A stretch of 64,000 bases of DNA from Pontederia crassipes (lineage: Eukaryota; Streptophyta; Magnoliopsida; Commelinales; Pontederiaceae). A program made the position numbers and the translations under genes. This document shows positions 63,244 through 64,000 of this stretch, piece after piece. Each line of letters begins with the position of its first letter. The stretch's first letter is position 1. The stretch spans positions 13,359,501 through 13,423,500 of the forward strand of contig CM060195.1 in the NCBI GenBank assembly GCA_030549335.1, written 5' to 3'. The notes under the pieces were generated by a model. That model made no database searches. It had not been told where the DNA came from and worked only from the letters and a program-made list of their open reading frames with translations.

Positions 63244-64000
63244 CTGCACAGTAAGCATCAAGCACAACTCATCTCATGGTCTGAAGAAATTAAAATTATC
63301 AAGGTTTTGGACAGGAGAAAGAAATGCACATGCATGCCTCCACACATTCAACTGTATATTATGAAGCAAGAAACCATCATGCATCTTCCCATGTTTGAGT
63401 TGTAGTTGGTATCACCTTCCACGTGCCAAAAAATATGAAGTATCTTGGCAAAGGCATTAATTTCCTCAAATCATGGATCTGAGATATATTTACAATCTAA
63501 GTGGAGGTTGGACAAATGTTGACAAATGTACAAACATTATCATGAGAGGTAAAATACAGACATGCCTAATTTATGACCTTACTTTTGTTAATTGCAACTA
63601 CATTATTTTGTGATGCTCGATGTTCATTAAGTTTTGACAATCTTTTTTAGTATTGGCAATTGGCCGATGAATAGCAAGAGCAAGTGTCAAGCACATCAGA
63701 AGCACTTCATATATCTATAAAAATGAATGATGAAGTCAATAAAAATATTTTGACAACAACAACAACAACAAAACCTTATCCCACTAGGCGTTGATCCATG
63801 TTCATAAGATTCGACAGGGTTTTACGCTGACTGTCGGGGCCTAACACAACCCTCCTCCTTTATCCGGACTTGGGACCGGCTATAAACATAGGCGGAAAAA
63901 TATCTTGAATTAAAATAAATAAACTATCAATAAAAATCTAAAATATGGAGACGATCTGGAATTCACTAACCATTCTTCTTAGCTGCACGAAGTAGAAGCT
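63244..64000 (-). other. Presumed intron of the PP2C gene
   Basis: No further PP2C exon was recognised up to the window edge. It is A+T-rich and contains the TTG-tailed repeat at 63754-63900. That the whole stretch is one intron is inferred. Confidence 0.5.
63754..63900 (-). repeat. TTG-tailed retroposon-like repeat
   Basis: On the minus strand it reads ATAGCCGGTCCCAAGTCCGG, AAAGGAGGAGGGTTGTG and CCTAGTGGGATAAGGTTTTG, and ends in (TTG)n (63754-63771). A TTG tail and the GGGATAAGG(C/T)TTTG end are typical of a widespread plant SINE-like repeat. No tRNA-like head was identified, so it may be 5'-truncated. Confidence 0.6.

Overview
The window is nuclear DNA from a flowering plant, very probably a monocot. 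It holds a spliced HIPP-type gene whose last exon is G+C-rich, set in A+T-rich intergenic DNA, together with plant gypsy LTR elements, a CACTA transposon, plant L1-type LINE fragments and a Helitron end. The species cannot be named from the sequence. Almost all of the window is transposable-element sequence. I can support only two host genes.

Layout. 1-3560 is the decayed tail of a Ty3/gypsy element (integrase), followed by its 2.1-kb 3' LTR (3561-5653). 5654-11560 is extremely A+T-rich and contains a Helitron-type end at 6438 on the minus strand. 11570-13275 holds a gypsy RT scrap and a 5'-truncated LINE. 14530-15320 holds a second, G+C-rich LINE scrap. The first host gene, a three-exon heavy-metal-associated isoprenylated plant protein (HIPP), is at 18185-18779 (+). 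Its upstream region carries TA/GA microsatellites, RY motifs and a TATA box.

20285-52321 is one nested nest. A small CACTA transposon (about 1.2 kb of its own DNA) was hit by chromovirus A (20411-43288) and by the young non-coding LTR element B (43313-51293, duplication AACTT). A was in turn hit by the Athila/Tat-like large LTR element D (21519 to about 35090) and by Athila/Tat element C (about 35470-40385, minus). D received two solo LTRs of one family in opposite orientation (23125-24339 and 26782-28041, each with a perfect 5-bp duplication) and gypsy element F (28333-32933).

53803-56610 is a 2.8-kb solo LTR (duplication GTGAG/GCGAG) inside another gypsy LTR-like sequence that ends at 59346. 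59687-62602 is a tandem duplication of about 1.43 kb; each unit carries a G+C-rich island that looks like a captured gene fragment inside a terminal-inverted-repeat element. The second host gene is at the right edge: the last coding exon of a PP2C-type protein phosphatase (63128-63243, minus). A TTG-tailed repeat lies in its presumed intron.

The genes do not form a pathway or cluster. I found no convincing new biological system. The most interesting signals are an open, in-frame intron in the HIPP gene, the datable nest, the inverted solo-LTR pair, short GC-rich motifs that recur across LTR elements, and the duplicated gene-fragment element. Percent identities and boundaries were estimated by eye.
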